The notes beneath the pieces are model-generated. The model saw only the letters and a list, made by a program, of their open reading frames with translations. It was not told the DNA's origin and did no database searches. The translations under genes were made by a program, and so were the position numbers. Of a stretch of DNA of 32,671 nt, positions 9,379 to 17,106 are shown in pieces (position 1 is the stretch's first letter; every line of letters begins with the position of its first letter). The DNA lies in assembly GCA_013002995.1 (NCBI GenBank), contig JABDLO010000149.1:1-32671 (forward strand). The letters run 5' to 3'. The DNA comes from Saprospiraceae bacterium. GTDB taxonomy: Bacteria > Bacteroidota > Bacteroidia > Chitinophagales > Saprospiraceae.

Positions 9379-10335
9379 TCCTACAAGATCTTTCCATGAA
9401 AATGAAACAGGAATGGTGGCTTCGTTATAGTTTACATTTTCTTTTAGGTGATGGGGATTAAAAGAACTAAATAAAATAGAATCCAAAAGTCTCAGATCTT
9501 TTAAGAACCAAAGTGCCAACTGTATTTCATCAATGCTGAATTCCCTGCAAATTTCAGCCTTTCGTGCAGTTATCCTCTGATCTACAAATCCTCTTTCTGA
9601 TCCGGTCTTTATGTGATTAGCCGAAGTAAGTAACCCTCGTTTGAAAGGCGCTCGCCCAATCAACCCAATATTTTTTTCTGTAAGATCAAGTAATATATCA
9701 TAGTGCTCTGGTTTGAATTCCAGATAATTTATAGGGAACTGGATGATGTCTATTTCATCTATATATGTGCATGATTCTATCTCTGTGATTGAGCTGATCG
9801 AGATTCCTGTCAAAGTGACTTTTTCTTTTTCTTTAATCGTGTTAAAAAATGCAGGTATTCCTGGATTCTTTAATACTTCTGGTGAAGGATTGTGTAACTT
9901 AAATATGGGTATAGGAGACAGCCCCAATCTTTTGCTACTCCTTTTCAGGCTGAGTGACAAGTTCTGAATAGAGTGATCGGTGATTTTTGTGTTTTTTGAT
10001 TTTACCTGGTTTGATTTTGCCAGTGGCTTGATGTATTTAAAGAATGGTCTTAGGAATAAACCGTATTTTGCCAGATGTGATAACTCCATTCCTCCTTTGG
10101 TGCTTACAATAATATTTTTATCGGTTTTTTTTAAATATGAACCCAATATTTTTTCAGAGTCACCATAGCTATAATTTGAAGCGGTATCGAAATAATTGAT
10201 GCCCAGATCAATTGCCAGGTCTATTATATTGTGAGCTACACCTGAATTATCCTCATGAATTGACTTTCCAAGTCGTGCGCAACCAAAACTTAATTCTGAT
10301 ATTTTAATACCATCTCTGAGCTCATTGTATTTCAT
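9373..10335 (-). CDS. Aldo/keto reductase family oxidoreductase
   Basis: The 320-residue TIM-barrel protein has the complete aldo/keto reductase tetrad: Asp50 and Tyr55 in YFDTASNYSYGDSE, Lys80 in IVSTKGG, and His148 in IFKLHNPSP. The N-terminal SELSFGCARLG is also typical. Members reduce aldehydes or ketones with NADPH; this branch resembles the predicted oxidoreductases often found in polysaccharide loci, so sugar modification is possible but unproven. The gene converges on the sulfotransferase with a 6-bp overlap. The ATG at 10335 fits the family N-terminus. Confidence 0.88.
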   Translation of the reverse strand: MKYNELRDGIKISELSFGCARLGKSIHEDNSGVAHNIIDLAIDLGINYFDTASNYSYGDSEKILGSYLKKTDKNIIVSTKGGMELSHLAKYGLFLRPFFKYIKPLAKSNQVKSKNTKITDHSIQNLSLSLKRSSKRLGLSPIPIFKLHNPSPEVLKNPGIPAFFNTIKEKEKVTLTGISISSITEIESCTYIDEIDIIQFPINYLEFKPEHYDILLDLTEKNIGLIGRAPFKRGLLTSANHIKTGSERGFVDQRITARKAEICREFSIDEIQLALWFLKDLRLLDSILFSSFNPHHLKENVNYNEATIPVSFSWKDLVGL

Positions 10336-10447
10336 TATATAAATTTAGTATTGTAAGCTTTGATTAATTTTAAAGGTAATTCAATAAACGAAAACCTATT
10401 TCATTAGTGGTTTTAAATGTTTCATCCTTAAAAAGATAAATATCTCT

Positions 10448-11002
10448 ATGAAAGAAAAATATTCAATAGTTACTATCCATATGGTTTCAAGCATTGATGG
10501 CTTTATAGCTAAAAAAGATGGAGATGTTTCCTGGATGAAATCCAGCGATCATTTTGATAAAGGCATTGAATTGACCAATGAGATTATAGCAGGTTTTCTT
10601 GACAAAATAGATTGTTATGTAATGGGGTCTAAGACTTATGAAGATGCCTTGAAATTGGGTTGGCCCTATGGCCATAAACCTGTCTATGTGCTAACTGAAA
10701 GGAATCTTGTTGATGAAAGGGAAACTGTTCATTTCCACAATGAGGATCCTTCTTTTTTGATCAATGATAAGTTAAGGCGGCAATTCCAAAATATATGGAT
10801 GGTTGGTGGTAGCCAATTAACAAAAGCTTTTCTGCAACATAACCTTGCGGATGAAATTATTGTGACATGGATGCCCATTATTCTTGGTGATGGAATGTTA
10901 TTCTTTGACTTCATAGGCAAAGAAATTCCCTTGCATCTAAAAGAGGTGACCGCTTTTAAGGATGGTATGGTAGAATTAACTTATGATATATTGCGGGATT
11001 AA
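10448..11002 (+). CDS. RibD C-terminal/dihydrofolate reductase-like protein
   Basis: The 184-residue protein has the DHFR-fold pattern of the stand-alone RibD_C family: VTIHMVSSIDGFIAKKDGDV near the N-terminus, DCYVMGSKTYE at about residues 58-68, and IWMVGGSQLTKAFL, the NADPH-binding GG segment. The C-terminal ADEIIVTWMPIILGDG completes the signature. It resembles the YyaP/YwjB group, whose physiological substrate is not known; it is probably neither the main DHFR nor part of riboflavin synthesis, since no rib genes are near. It precedes the retropepsin-like gene on the same strand with a short gap. Confidence 0.85.
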   Translation: MKEKYSIVTIHMVSSIDGFIAKKDGDVSWMKSSDHFDKGIELTNEIIAGFLDKIDCYVMGSKTYEDALKLGWPYGHKPVYVLTERNLVDERETVHFHNEDPSFLINDKLRRQFQNIWMVGGSQLTKAFLQHNLADEIIVTWMPIILGDGMLFFDFIGKEIPLHLKEVTAFKDGMVELTYDILRD

Positions 11003-11062
11003 TGAGAAGGATAATCTTTAAGACAATAGATGTTAACCGAGTTATTAAATTTTAGCAAGTCA

Positions 11063-11929
11063 ATGAAATTGAAATATATATTAATCACCTTAACCTGGTG
11101 CATTTTATTGGGATGTCCGTCAACAGATGTCATTGACCAGGGAAAGGTCATTCCATCAGAGTTTTATGCAAGATCAGCATTCGATACAGCTAAGACCCTT
11201 ATCCTTATTCCATTAGAATTAGAAGGGGAAGTTAAGAATTTTCTGTTTGATACAGGAGCAACCGTTACTACAGTGCAACGAGATTCTATTTTCGGTGATA
11301 TTGTAGAAGTGCGTGGAGCATCAAATAGGGTTGTGAAAAATGGTAGTGAGACCTTAGATTCTCTAAAGTTTGGTGATGTGACATTTTTAGGAACTTTTGC
11401 GACCAATGAGAATATGATTGAGCTCAATGATAAAATCCCAAATTTCGGGGGAGTTCTGGGAAGAACCATCATTAATAAAGCCAACTGGTTGATCAATTAT
11501 CCTGAAAAAAGTGTGGAGATAGCAACAAAGGATTTATCGGATGATTCCTTTACAGATATATTTCTCGATCCGTCTCATAGTGCACCCATCACCACTGTTG
11601 TTGTAGATGGCGAGTCGTACGAAAGCATTATCGATCTTGGTTCTACTTCAATATTTAATGTGCCTGATGATACAGGTTTGGCCAGGCTACTTTTAGATAA
11701 TTACGTGTTTGAGGAAACTGAACGAGAACGATATACGGTAGGGGGAACACAAAAAATTACAGAATTAATAGGCGTTCTTCCCAGTATCGAAATCGGTGAA
11801 TTGGAGTTTAATGATGTAATGGTCAACATCAATCAATCCAGTCAGATCAGGGTAGGGATGAGTATGTTTACAGAGTGTGTCATTTATATTGATAATGACA
11901 ACCATAAGTACCGAATTAAAAAGGAGTAG
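11063..11929 (+). CDS. Retropepsin-like aspartyl protease lipoprotein
   Basis: From the ATG at 11063 the protein has 288 residues and a lipoprotein signal (MKLKYILITLTWCILLGC, lipid-bearing Cys18). An in-frame ATG at 11030 would add 11 residues ahead of this signal, so the later start is preferred. The first lobe carries the active-site motif LFDTGATVTTV (Asp63) and a later hydrophobic GGVLGRTI segment. A second lobe has IIDLGSTSIFN (Asp191), a D-L-G-S form of the second D-T/S-G. The protein is thus a single-chain, two-lobed aspartyl protease fold (gag-asp_protease/PDZ-less type) anchored in the envelope. The imperfect second motif leaves activity uncertain. No target is suggested by neighbours. 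Confidence 0.8.
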   Translation: MKLKYILITLTWCILLGCPSTDVIDQGKVIPSEFYARSAFDTAKTLILIPLELEGEVKNFLFDTGATVTTVQRDSIFGDIVEVRGASNRVVKNGSETLDSLKFGDVTFLGTFATNENMIELNDKIPNFGGVLGRTIINKANWLINYPEKSVEIATKDLSDDSFTDIFLDPSHSAPITTVVVDGESYESIIDLGSTSIFNVPDDTGLARLLLDNYVFEETERERYTVGGTQKITELIGVLPSIEIGELEFNDVMVNINQSSQIRVGMSMFTECVIYIDNDNHKYRIKKE

Positions 11930-11993
11930 TAAGCGAGAGTAAGAACTTTTCCCAAACCATTATTGTGCAAATGCTCAAGGAATGAAAAATCAC

Positions 11994-12024
11994 TTGCATA
12001 TATGTAATTTAAATTATAACTTTG
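11994..12024 (+). promoter_or_regulatory. Bacteroidota-type promoter for the 12057 membrane protein gene
   Basis: TTG at 11994-11996 is followed after 20 bp by TAACTTTG at 12017-12024, a full match to the -7 consensus TAnnTTTG. Transcription would begin near 12030, about 27 bp before the ATG at 12057. It therefore lies inside the longest possible reading frame of the gene and decides the start. Confidence 0.65.
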
Positions 12025-12056
12025 AAATTCAAAGTACTTTTAAAAAATATATAAAA

Positions 12057-12605
12057 ATGGTTGCTATCAATAAAAGAATTGTTGTAATGATTTCAGTCAT
12101 TGCATCTCTATTACTTATTCCTCTAGTTGCAATGCAATTCACCGATGAAGTGAAATGGGATTTTTCAGATTTTGTCATTATGGGGCTGGTATTGACTTTC
12201 ATTGCAGGAGCATATGAGTTAATAGTAAGAAAATCTCAAAAGACCAATTACAAAATTGCATTTGGTGTTGGCCTACTCGGTGCCTTTCTTCTTTTCTGGG
12301 TAAATGGGGCAGTTGGGATTATAGGCAATGAAGGGCAATCAGCCAACTTATTATTTGGAGCAGTATTTCTTGTAGGATTCATTGGAGCCTTGATTTCTCG
12401 TTTTAAAGCAAAAGGAATGGCAAAGACGCTGTTTGTTGTGGCTGCTGTACAGATGCTAGTACCTGTTTCAGCATTGATTATTTGGCCACCACCTGATACA
12501 TCATGGTCACCGGGTATCTTTGGTGTTTTTTGGATGTGTGCATTCTTTGCAATGTTATTTATGGTATCAGGTTTTCTCTTTAATCGAGCTGCAGAAAACA
12601 ACTAA
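12057..12605 (+). CDS. Small polytopic membrane protein, function unknown
   Basis: From the ATG at 12057 the product has 182 residues and about five or six hydrophobic segments (for example VVMISVIASLLLIPLVAM, FVIMGLVLTFIAGAYELIV and LLFGAVFLVGFIGALIS), with short polar loops and a WPPPDTSWSPG loop before the last helix. The open frame extends back to 11982, but a promoter lies in that stretch and those residues are not membrane-protein-like, so the later start is chosen. I recognise no catalytic motif. It is followed after 24 bp by another membrane protein and a winged-helix regulator in what looks like one operon, which hints at a regulated membrane function. Confidence 0.75.
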   Translation: MVAINKRIVVMISVIASLLLIPLVAMQFTDEVKWDFSDFVIMGLVLTFIAGAYELIVRKSQKTNYKIAFGVGLLGAFLLFWVNGAVGIIGNEGQSANLLFGAVFLVGFIGALISRFKAKGMAKTLFVVAAVQMLVPVSALIIWPPPDTSWSPGIFGVFWMCAFFAMLFMVSGFLFNRAAENN

Positions 12606-12629
12606 GCCTCAACATAATTCCGGACATCT

Positions 12630-13244
12630 ATGAAAGAAAAGTATTTAGAAGACCTGAAAGACATCAAGGAAATGATGCACAAGTCTTCAAGATTTATCTC
12701 ATTGAGTGGGAAAGCAGGAATAGCGGCTGGAATGGTGGCACTGGTTGGTGCAATTATCGCACATCAAAAAGTTTTCAGTAGTCTTGATATAAAGGGGCAT
12801 CAACAGCTGATTTTACCTGGGAATGAGTTAACCAACCTATTTATCATTTCAGTATGCACGCTTCTTGTGGCCATATTGGTCACCATATTTTTCACAACAA
12901 AACACTCTCGACAGCAGAAGGAAAAGATATGGGATCACCAGACCAGCAGGTTATTGATCAATCTATTAATTCCGCTTTCAACTGGTGGAATTTTATGTAT
13001 TCTTTTAATTTTTAAGGGGTATGTATCAATGGTGATAACAATGACCTTGATATTTTATGGGTTGGCATTGATCAATGCCAGTAAATATACCTTACCTGAA
13101 ATCAGGAGTCTTGGGTTGATAGAGATTTTACTTGGATTGATCGCATTTCAATTTATCAATATTGCATTGATATGTTGGGCTTTAGGATTTGGATTCATGC
13201 ACATTGTATATGGCATATTTATGCATCTGAAATATCAATCGTGA
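12630..13244 (+). CDS. Membrane protein coupled to a winged-helix regulator
   Basis: The 204-residue protein starts with an amphipathic cytoplasmic helix (KYLEDLKDIKEMMHKSSRF), then about six hydrophobic segments (AGIAAGMVALVGAIIA, LFIISVCTLLVAILVTIFF, and others). I recall this architecture as a common Bacteroidota partner of a HTH_34-type regulator. Its TGA overlaps the GTG of the next gene, so translation is coupled. An anti-regulator or sensor role is an inference from that coupling. No enzymatic motif is seen. Confidence 0.75.
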   Translation: MKEKYLEDLKDIKEMMHKSSRFISLSGKAGIAAGMVALVGAIIAHQKVFSSLDIKGHQQLILPGNELTNLFIISVCTLLVAILVTIFFTTKHSRQQKEKIWDHQTSRLLINLLIPLSTGGILCILLIFKGYVSMVITMTLIFYGLALINASKYTLPEIRSLGLIEILLGLIAFQFINIALICWALGFGFMHIVYGIFMHLKYQS

Positions 13245-13537
13245 GGGAGGTATTGAAGCAACTGGATAAGGCTTTTGAAAACAGAACGAGGCTGGGAATC
13301 ATGTCCGCCCTGGTTGTAAATGAATACCTTGATTTTAAAAGCCTGAAGGAACTGCTGGGTGTAACCGATGGTAACCTGGCCAGCCACTTAAAGTCTTTGG
13401 AAAAATCTCAATACATAACTTATAAAAAGGAATTTCTGGACAGAAAACCCAACACTAAATATTTTATTACCGAAATTGGTGAAAAAGCCTTCAGGCGGCA
13501 CATCAGAGCCATTGAATTATTGTTGAAGGATAATTGA
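13241..13537 (+). CDS. Winged-helix DNA-binding regulator (HTH_34/MarR-like)
   Basis: With the GTG at 13241 the protein has 98 residues, nearly all one winged-helix domain: LDKAFENRTRLGIMSALVVN (helix 1), FKSLKELLGVTDGNLASHLK (helix-turn-helix), then the wing in YITYKKEFLDRKPNTKYFIT. This is the PF13601-type arrangement. A longer frame back to an ATG at 13172 exists but lies wholly inside the upstream membrane-protein gene and adds unrelated residues. The GTGA overlap with that gene supports the GTG. It probably represses its own operon in response to the membrane partner; the operator is not identified. Confidence 0.82.
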   Translation: MREVLKQLDKAFENRTRLGIMSALVVNEYLDFKSLKELLGVTDGNLASHLKSLEKSQYITYKKEFLDRKPNTKYFITEIGEKAFRRHIRAIELLLKDN

Positions 13538-13589
13538 TAAGGTATATTCCTTATTTTGGTGATCATAGATTTACCATTTACCACCAATA

Positions 13590-14807
13590 ATGCGAAAGCT
13601 AATCGAATCACCTTATGTAAAGGAAGAGAATCACCGGTTTTATATCATTACCCAGTGGGCTTACGTCATCGGATTCTTTGGACATGCGGCGGGAATAATT
13701 CAGTTTAAGGAGCTGGGTATTTCTGAAATGGTCTACTTTAATATTTTTTACAGCGTGCCTTGCTTTGCAGCAGCATTCTTTTTGAACAGGAGTGGAAGGC
13801 ATAATGCAGCTTTTACATTAGCCTTTCTAGAGTTGCTTTTTCACCAGGTCCTGAGCACATATTTCATGAGTTGGGAAGCGGGGGCTCATTTCTGGTTGAT
13901 ATATCTGGCAGCCTTGTGTTTTTTCAACCCTTCATGGAAGACTCCATTACAATATGGTTTACTGGCAATTATCCTCTTAAGTTATGTGTATATGTACTTC
14001 TCATTTCAGGAAGGGATATACCTAATAAATGAACGTGGATTATCCACCTTAAATATAACCAATGCTCTCATCACCTTGACCATCATTTCATTGTTGGTCA
14101 ATTATTATTCAAGGGCTACCAGGAAGGCTGAAAACAAACTCAAAGATGAAAAAGCGATGACATCATCCATGTTGGACAAAGTAGGAGCATTATTTGGCCA
14201 ACAGGTATCTGAGGAGATTGCCCAGGAGTTAATTTCAAGTGAATTTGAATTTGAAAGCAAGCAATTGGAAGTGAGTGTGATGTTTTTGGACATTCGTGAT
14301 TTTACTCGTTTTGCTGATACTAATGAACCCAACGAGGTGGCAGGTTTTCAAAATGCGGTGTTCAGTGAATTGATACAAATTGTAAAGGAAAACAAAGGTG
14401 TGGTATTACAGATCCTTGGAGATGGGATAATGGCAGTTTTTGGAGCTCCGGTAATCAATGAAGATCATGCTGAAAATGCAGTAAATGCTGGTAAGAAAAT
14501 GGTTGATAGGATTCAAGAGCTGGGAAGAGAAGGGGTAATACCACCGATAAGGGTAGGTATAGGAATAAATTCAGGGAAGGTCATCGCTGGAAATCTGGGG
14601 AACGAGTCAAGAAGATTTTATTCACTCACTGGTAAAAACGTAATTATTGCAGCCAGGATAGAACAATTGAACAAGATTTATGGAAGTCAAATGCTGATTT
14701 CTGGAATGACATATGACGAACTCAAATTAAAGCCTGAAGTTGAAGAAATTGGGATGATTGAGTTAAGGGGAATTGTAGACAAGGTACGGATATTCAATGT
14801 TTTATGA
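13590..14807 (+). CDS. Membrane-anchored class III adenylate/guanylate cyclase, atypical active site
   Basis: About six N-terminal membrane helices (residues 22-175) are followed by a charged linker and a class III cyclase domain at about 225-400. Both metal-binding Asp are present: D234 in MFLDIRDFT and D278 in ILGDGIMAVFGAP. The transition-state Arg is R356. The base-specifying Lys position is Gln274, the second base position is Ser345, and the transition-state Asn position is Ile352 in YSLTGKNVIIAARIEQLNK. I recall this YS-x-TG-x-x-VI-x-A-x-RIEQLNK variant as a recurrent bacterial subgroup, so it is not decay. Nucleotide specificity cannot be read off. The gene lies 52 bp after the winged-helix gene and may be read through from it. 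Confidence 0.85.
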   Translation: MRKLIESPYVKEENHRFYIITQWAYVIGFFGHAAGIIQFKELGISEMVYFNIFYSVPCFAAAFFLNRSGRHNAAFTLAFLELLFHQVLSTYFMSWEAGAHFWLIYLAALCFFNPSWKTPLQYGLLAIILLSYVYMYFSFQEGIYLINERGLSTLNITNALITLTIISLLVNYYSRATRKAENKLKDEKAMTSSMLDKVGALFGQQVSEEIAQELISSEFEFESKQLEVSVMFLDIRDFTRFADTNEPNEVAGFQNAVFSELIQIVKENKGVVLQILGDGIMAVFGAPVINEDHAENAVNAGKKMVDRIQELGREGVIPPIRVGIGINSGKVIAGNLGNESRRFYSLTGKNVIIAARIEQLNKIYGSQMLISGMTYDELKLKPEVEEIGMIELRGIVDKVRIFNVL

Positions 14808-14939
14808 TAGGATTAGAGTAAATAATAATAATTAAAGCACTACATATTTCGGCTTGGTGACAAAGAACATATTTTTTTCAATAGTTGATTATTCTTATCA
14901 TATAATCAATCGTTAGTATCTTGATTATCTAATACAAAA

Positions 14940-16139
14940 ATGTTGACTATGAAGAACTGGCAAAAAACATCCATGTATACTTCCTTAGTACTACTTTTGA
15001 TTCTTGTATTATTGATTTATTTCCTTCCGATCAACATATCTTTATCTTCATCTGATTTACATTTTTCTCCTGGTGAGCCATTAGAAATGGGAGAGCCTGA
15101 TTCCATCAGCGAGAAGCCTGAAAACATTATATTTTTTGTTGCTGATGGGATGGGGTTCAGTCATTTATCTCTGGCTTTGATGACACAACAGAAGGAAGGA
15201 GAAATGCCTGTGTGGGACGAATTTGAGGTCAGGGGTTGGCACGATGCACGATGTACCTATGGGCCATTAACTGATTCCGGGGCTTCTGCCACAGCTTTGG
15301 CGACAGGTGTTTCTACTTTCTGGGAGGTTATAGGGCAGGATACTTCAGGAAAGCACTTGGAGAATGTCCTTGAATTGGCACAAAATTGCGGATATGCTAC
15401 TGGTATAGTGACAGATTCCTATGTATGGGATGCAACTCCTGCAGCATTTGTGGCACACACCAAGTCCAGGGACAATTCGGAGGATATACTCAATCAGATT
15501 GCTGACAGTAAATTGGATCTGATTTTTGGAGAGCTGGAAGATATAGGCGAAGACAACAATCCTGACCTTGAGACCACGCTGGAGATCATCGATCGTCGAT
15601 ACTACAGATTGGATGAGAGACTGGATATCTCTGAAGTTCCGGATCCAGGCCAGCCCATTGCAGCCATATTCAAGGAAGACCAGGTCAATGATCTGAACTC
15701 AACTCCTACATTCCCTAAAATGGTGGAAGTAGGACTCAATCGCTTGATTGAACAGGAGAAACCATTTATTATGATTGTAGAATGTGAAGAGATGGATGCT
15801 GCTTCACACGCTAATAATTCTGGTAGGGTGATAAAAGGCTTGAAAGCCATGCAAGAGGCGCTGACCATCATCATGGAATATGCAAAGAAGGATGGTGAAA
15901 CCCTGGTTGTTTTTACATCTGATCATGAGACAGGTGGCCTTTCGGCAAATGGTAATTATGGCAGTTATCCAGATATGTTCATCAGTTGGACTACAAGGGA
16001 GCACACAGCAACAGTAGTTCCTGTACTGGCAACAGGTCCGGGAGCGGAACTCTTTTCACAGGTGCGTCGAAATAATGATATAGGTATTCTGCTTAAGAAA
16101 ATGATCAAGAAAGAAGTTGTGAATGCTCCTGAATCGTAA
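14940..16139 (+). CDS. Alkaline phosphatase (PhoA family), N-terminally anchored
   Basis: A single hydrophobic segment at about residues 13-31 (LVLLLILVLLIYFLP) without an obvious cleavage site suggests a signal anchor, so the enzyme would face the periplasm. The catalytic core follows the family order: IIFFVADGMG (metal ligand D69), GPLTDSGASATALATG (nucleophile Ser113 preceded by Asp112), and TSDHETGG near the C-terminus. It would hydrolyse phosphate monoesters and release phosphate. At 399 residues it is slightly short for the family. ATGs at 14940 and 14949 are both possible; the difference is three residues. It lies between a cyclase gene and a DUF6090 gene, and no Pho-box is visible. 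Confidence 0.87.
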   Translation: MLTMKNWQKTSMYTSLVLLLILVLLIYFLPINISLSSSDLHFSPGEPLEMGEPDSISEKPENIIFFVADGMGFSHLSLALMTQQKEGEMPVWDEFEVRGWHDARCTYGPLTDSGASATALATGVSTFWEVIGQDTSGKHLENVLELAQNCGYATGIVTDSYVWDATPAAFVAHTKSRDNSEDILNQIADSKLDLIFGELEDIGEDNNPDLETTLEIIDRRYYRLDERLDISEVPDPGQPIAAIFKEDQVNDLNSTPTFPKMVEVGLNRLIEQEKPFIMIVECEEMDAASHANNSGRVIKGLKAMQEALTIIMEYAKKDGETLVVFTSDHETGGLSANGNYGSYPDMFISWTTREHTATVVPVLATGPGAELFSQVRRNNDIGILLKKMIKKEVVNAPES

Positions 16140-16220
16140 ATAATGCAACAAGTGATTGATTTTTGATAATTTGGTGTTCTAGAATTTGTGTTTTTATAAA
16201 CAAAACTGCTATTCCTTTTC

Positions 16221-17003
16221 ATGATCAAGTTCTTTCGACGTATAAGGAAATCCCAGCTATTACAGGGAAAGGTCTCTAAATATTTATTATATGCCATGGG
16301 TGAGATTGCCCTGGTGATGGTTGGAATATTACTGGCTTTACAGGTTAACAACTGGAATGAAAACAAAAAAGCATACGAATCATCAAAGGAGTATCTCAAT
16401 GAAATCTTAAAGGACCTTGAAGAAAATTCCGATCTTATTGGAAAGGGAATATACTCGTGTGATGAATTTATGCAGAATGAGGTCTGGGCTTTGCAACTTA
16501 CAGAATATGTGCCCGATCAAGCTGATAGTTTATGGATAGCATTAGGAGGACATTTTGTATTCTTTACTATTAGTGACAGGACTTTTCAAAAACTTCAAAA
16601 TTCAGGAAATACAAGGCTGGTTGGATTCGATGACATTGAAGACAAGCTTACCCACTATTTCATCAAGTCAAAAGATCGGTATGATAGCTTCCAGGAATGG
16701 GATAAATTCATGACTCTGGAAGGACAGGATTACATGAAGGACCTTGATGAAAGGTTGGAGATAAGTAATTATCGAATGGATTTTTATGCTCGGGAGGCTT
16801 CTCCCAGGGAGTTTCCCTTAGGTCAGGATCCTGTCCAACAAGTAATCATATTAATTGATTTTGCAGAATCTCCCCGGGGCAGGAATCATTTCAAGTATAA
16901 TTACATGAGACATGAACGAGCTCGAGGGTTTTTAAAGGAAATGAAAACAGAAACGGATGCTTTAATTACAGAGATCAATAATGCTTTAACTGAAGCTGAT
17001 TAG
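16221..17003 (+). CDS. DUF6090 family protein
   Basis: The 260-residue protein opens with MIKFFRRIRKSQLLQGKVSK and a membrane helix at about residues 28-47 (MGEIALVMVGILLALQVNNW), the strongly conserved start of the Bacteroidota DUF6090 family. The remainder is a soluble, mostly helical domain with LKDLEENSDLIGKGI and SDRTFQKLQNSGNTRLV, also typical. Function is unknown for the whole family. It is probably membrane-bound with the bulk in the periplasm. It stands alone between the phosphatase and a cyclase. Confidence 0.85.
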   Translation: MIKFFRRIRKSQLLQGKVSKYLLYAMGEIALVMVGILLALQVNNWNENKKAYESSKEYLNEILKDLEENSDLIGKGIYSCDEFMQNEVWALQLTEYVPDQADSLWIALGGHFVFFTISDRTFQKLQNSGNTRLVGFDDIEDKLTHYFIKSKDRYDSFQEWDKFMTLEGQDYMKDLDERLEISNYRMDFYAREASPREFPLGQDPVQQVIILIDFAESPRGRNHFKYNYMRHERARGFLKEMKTETDALITEINNALTEAD

Positions 17004-17106
17004 TAGACTTCACACAGTGGTAATAATCAACAGGTGTAATGACGTCTGACATCTCCCCAGACCATTTTTATGTATAAATTGCCCTAGATCATAGGAAAGA
17101 TTAATC

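Noticed and set aside
13172-13240. Longer N-terminus for the winged-helix regulator from the ATG at 13172
   Set aside because: The added residues come from an out-of-frame reading of the membrane-protein gene, and the GTGA overlap gives a better start.
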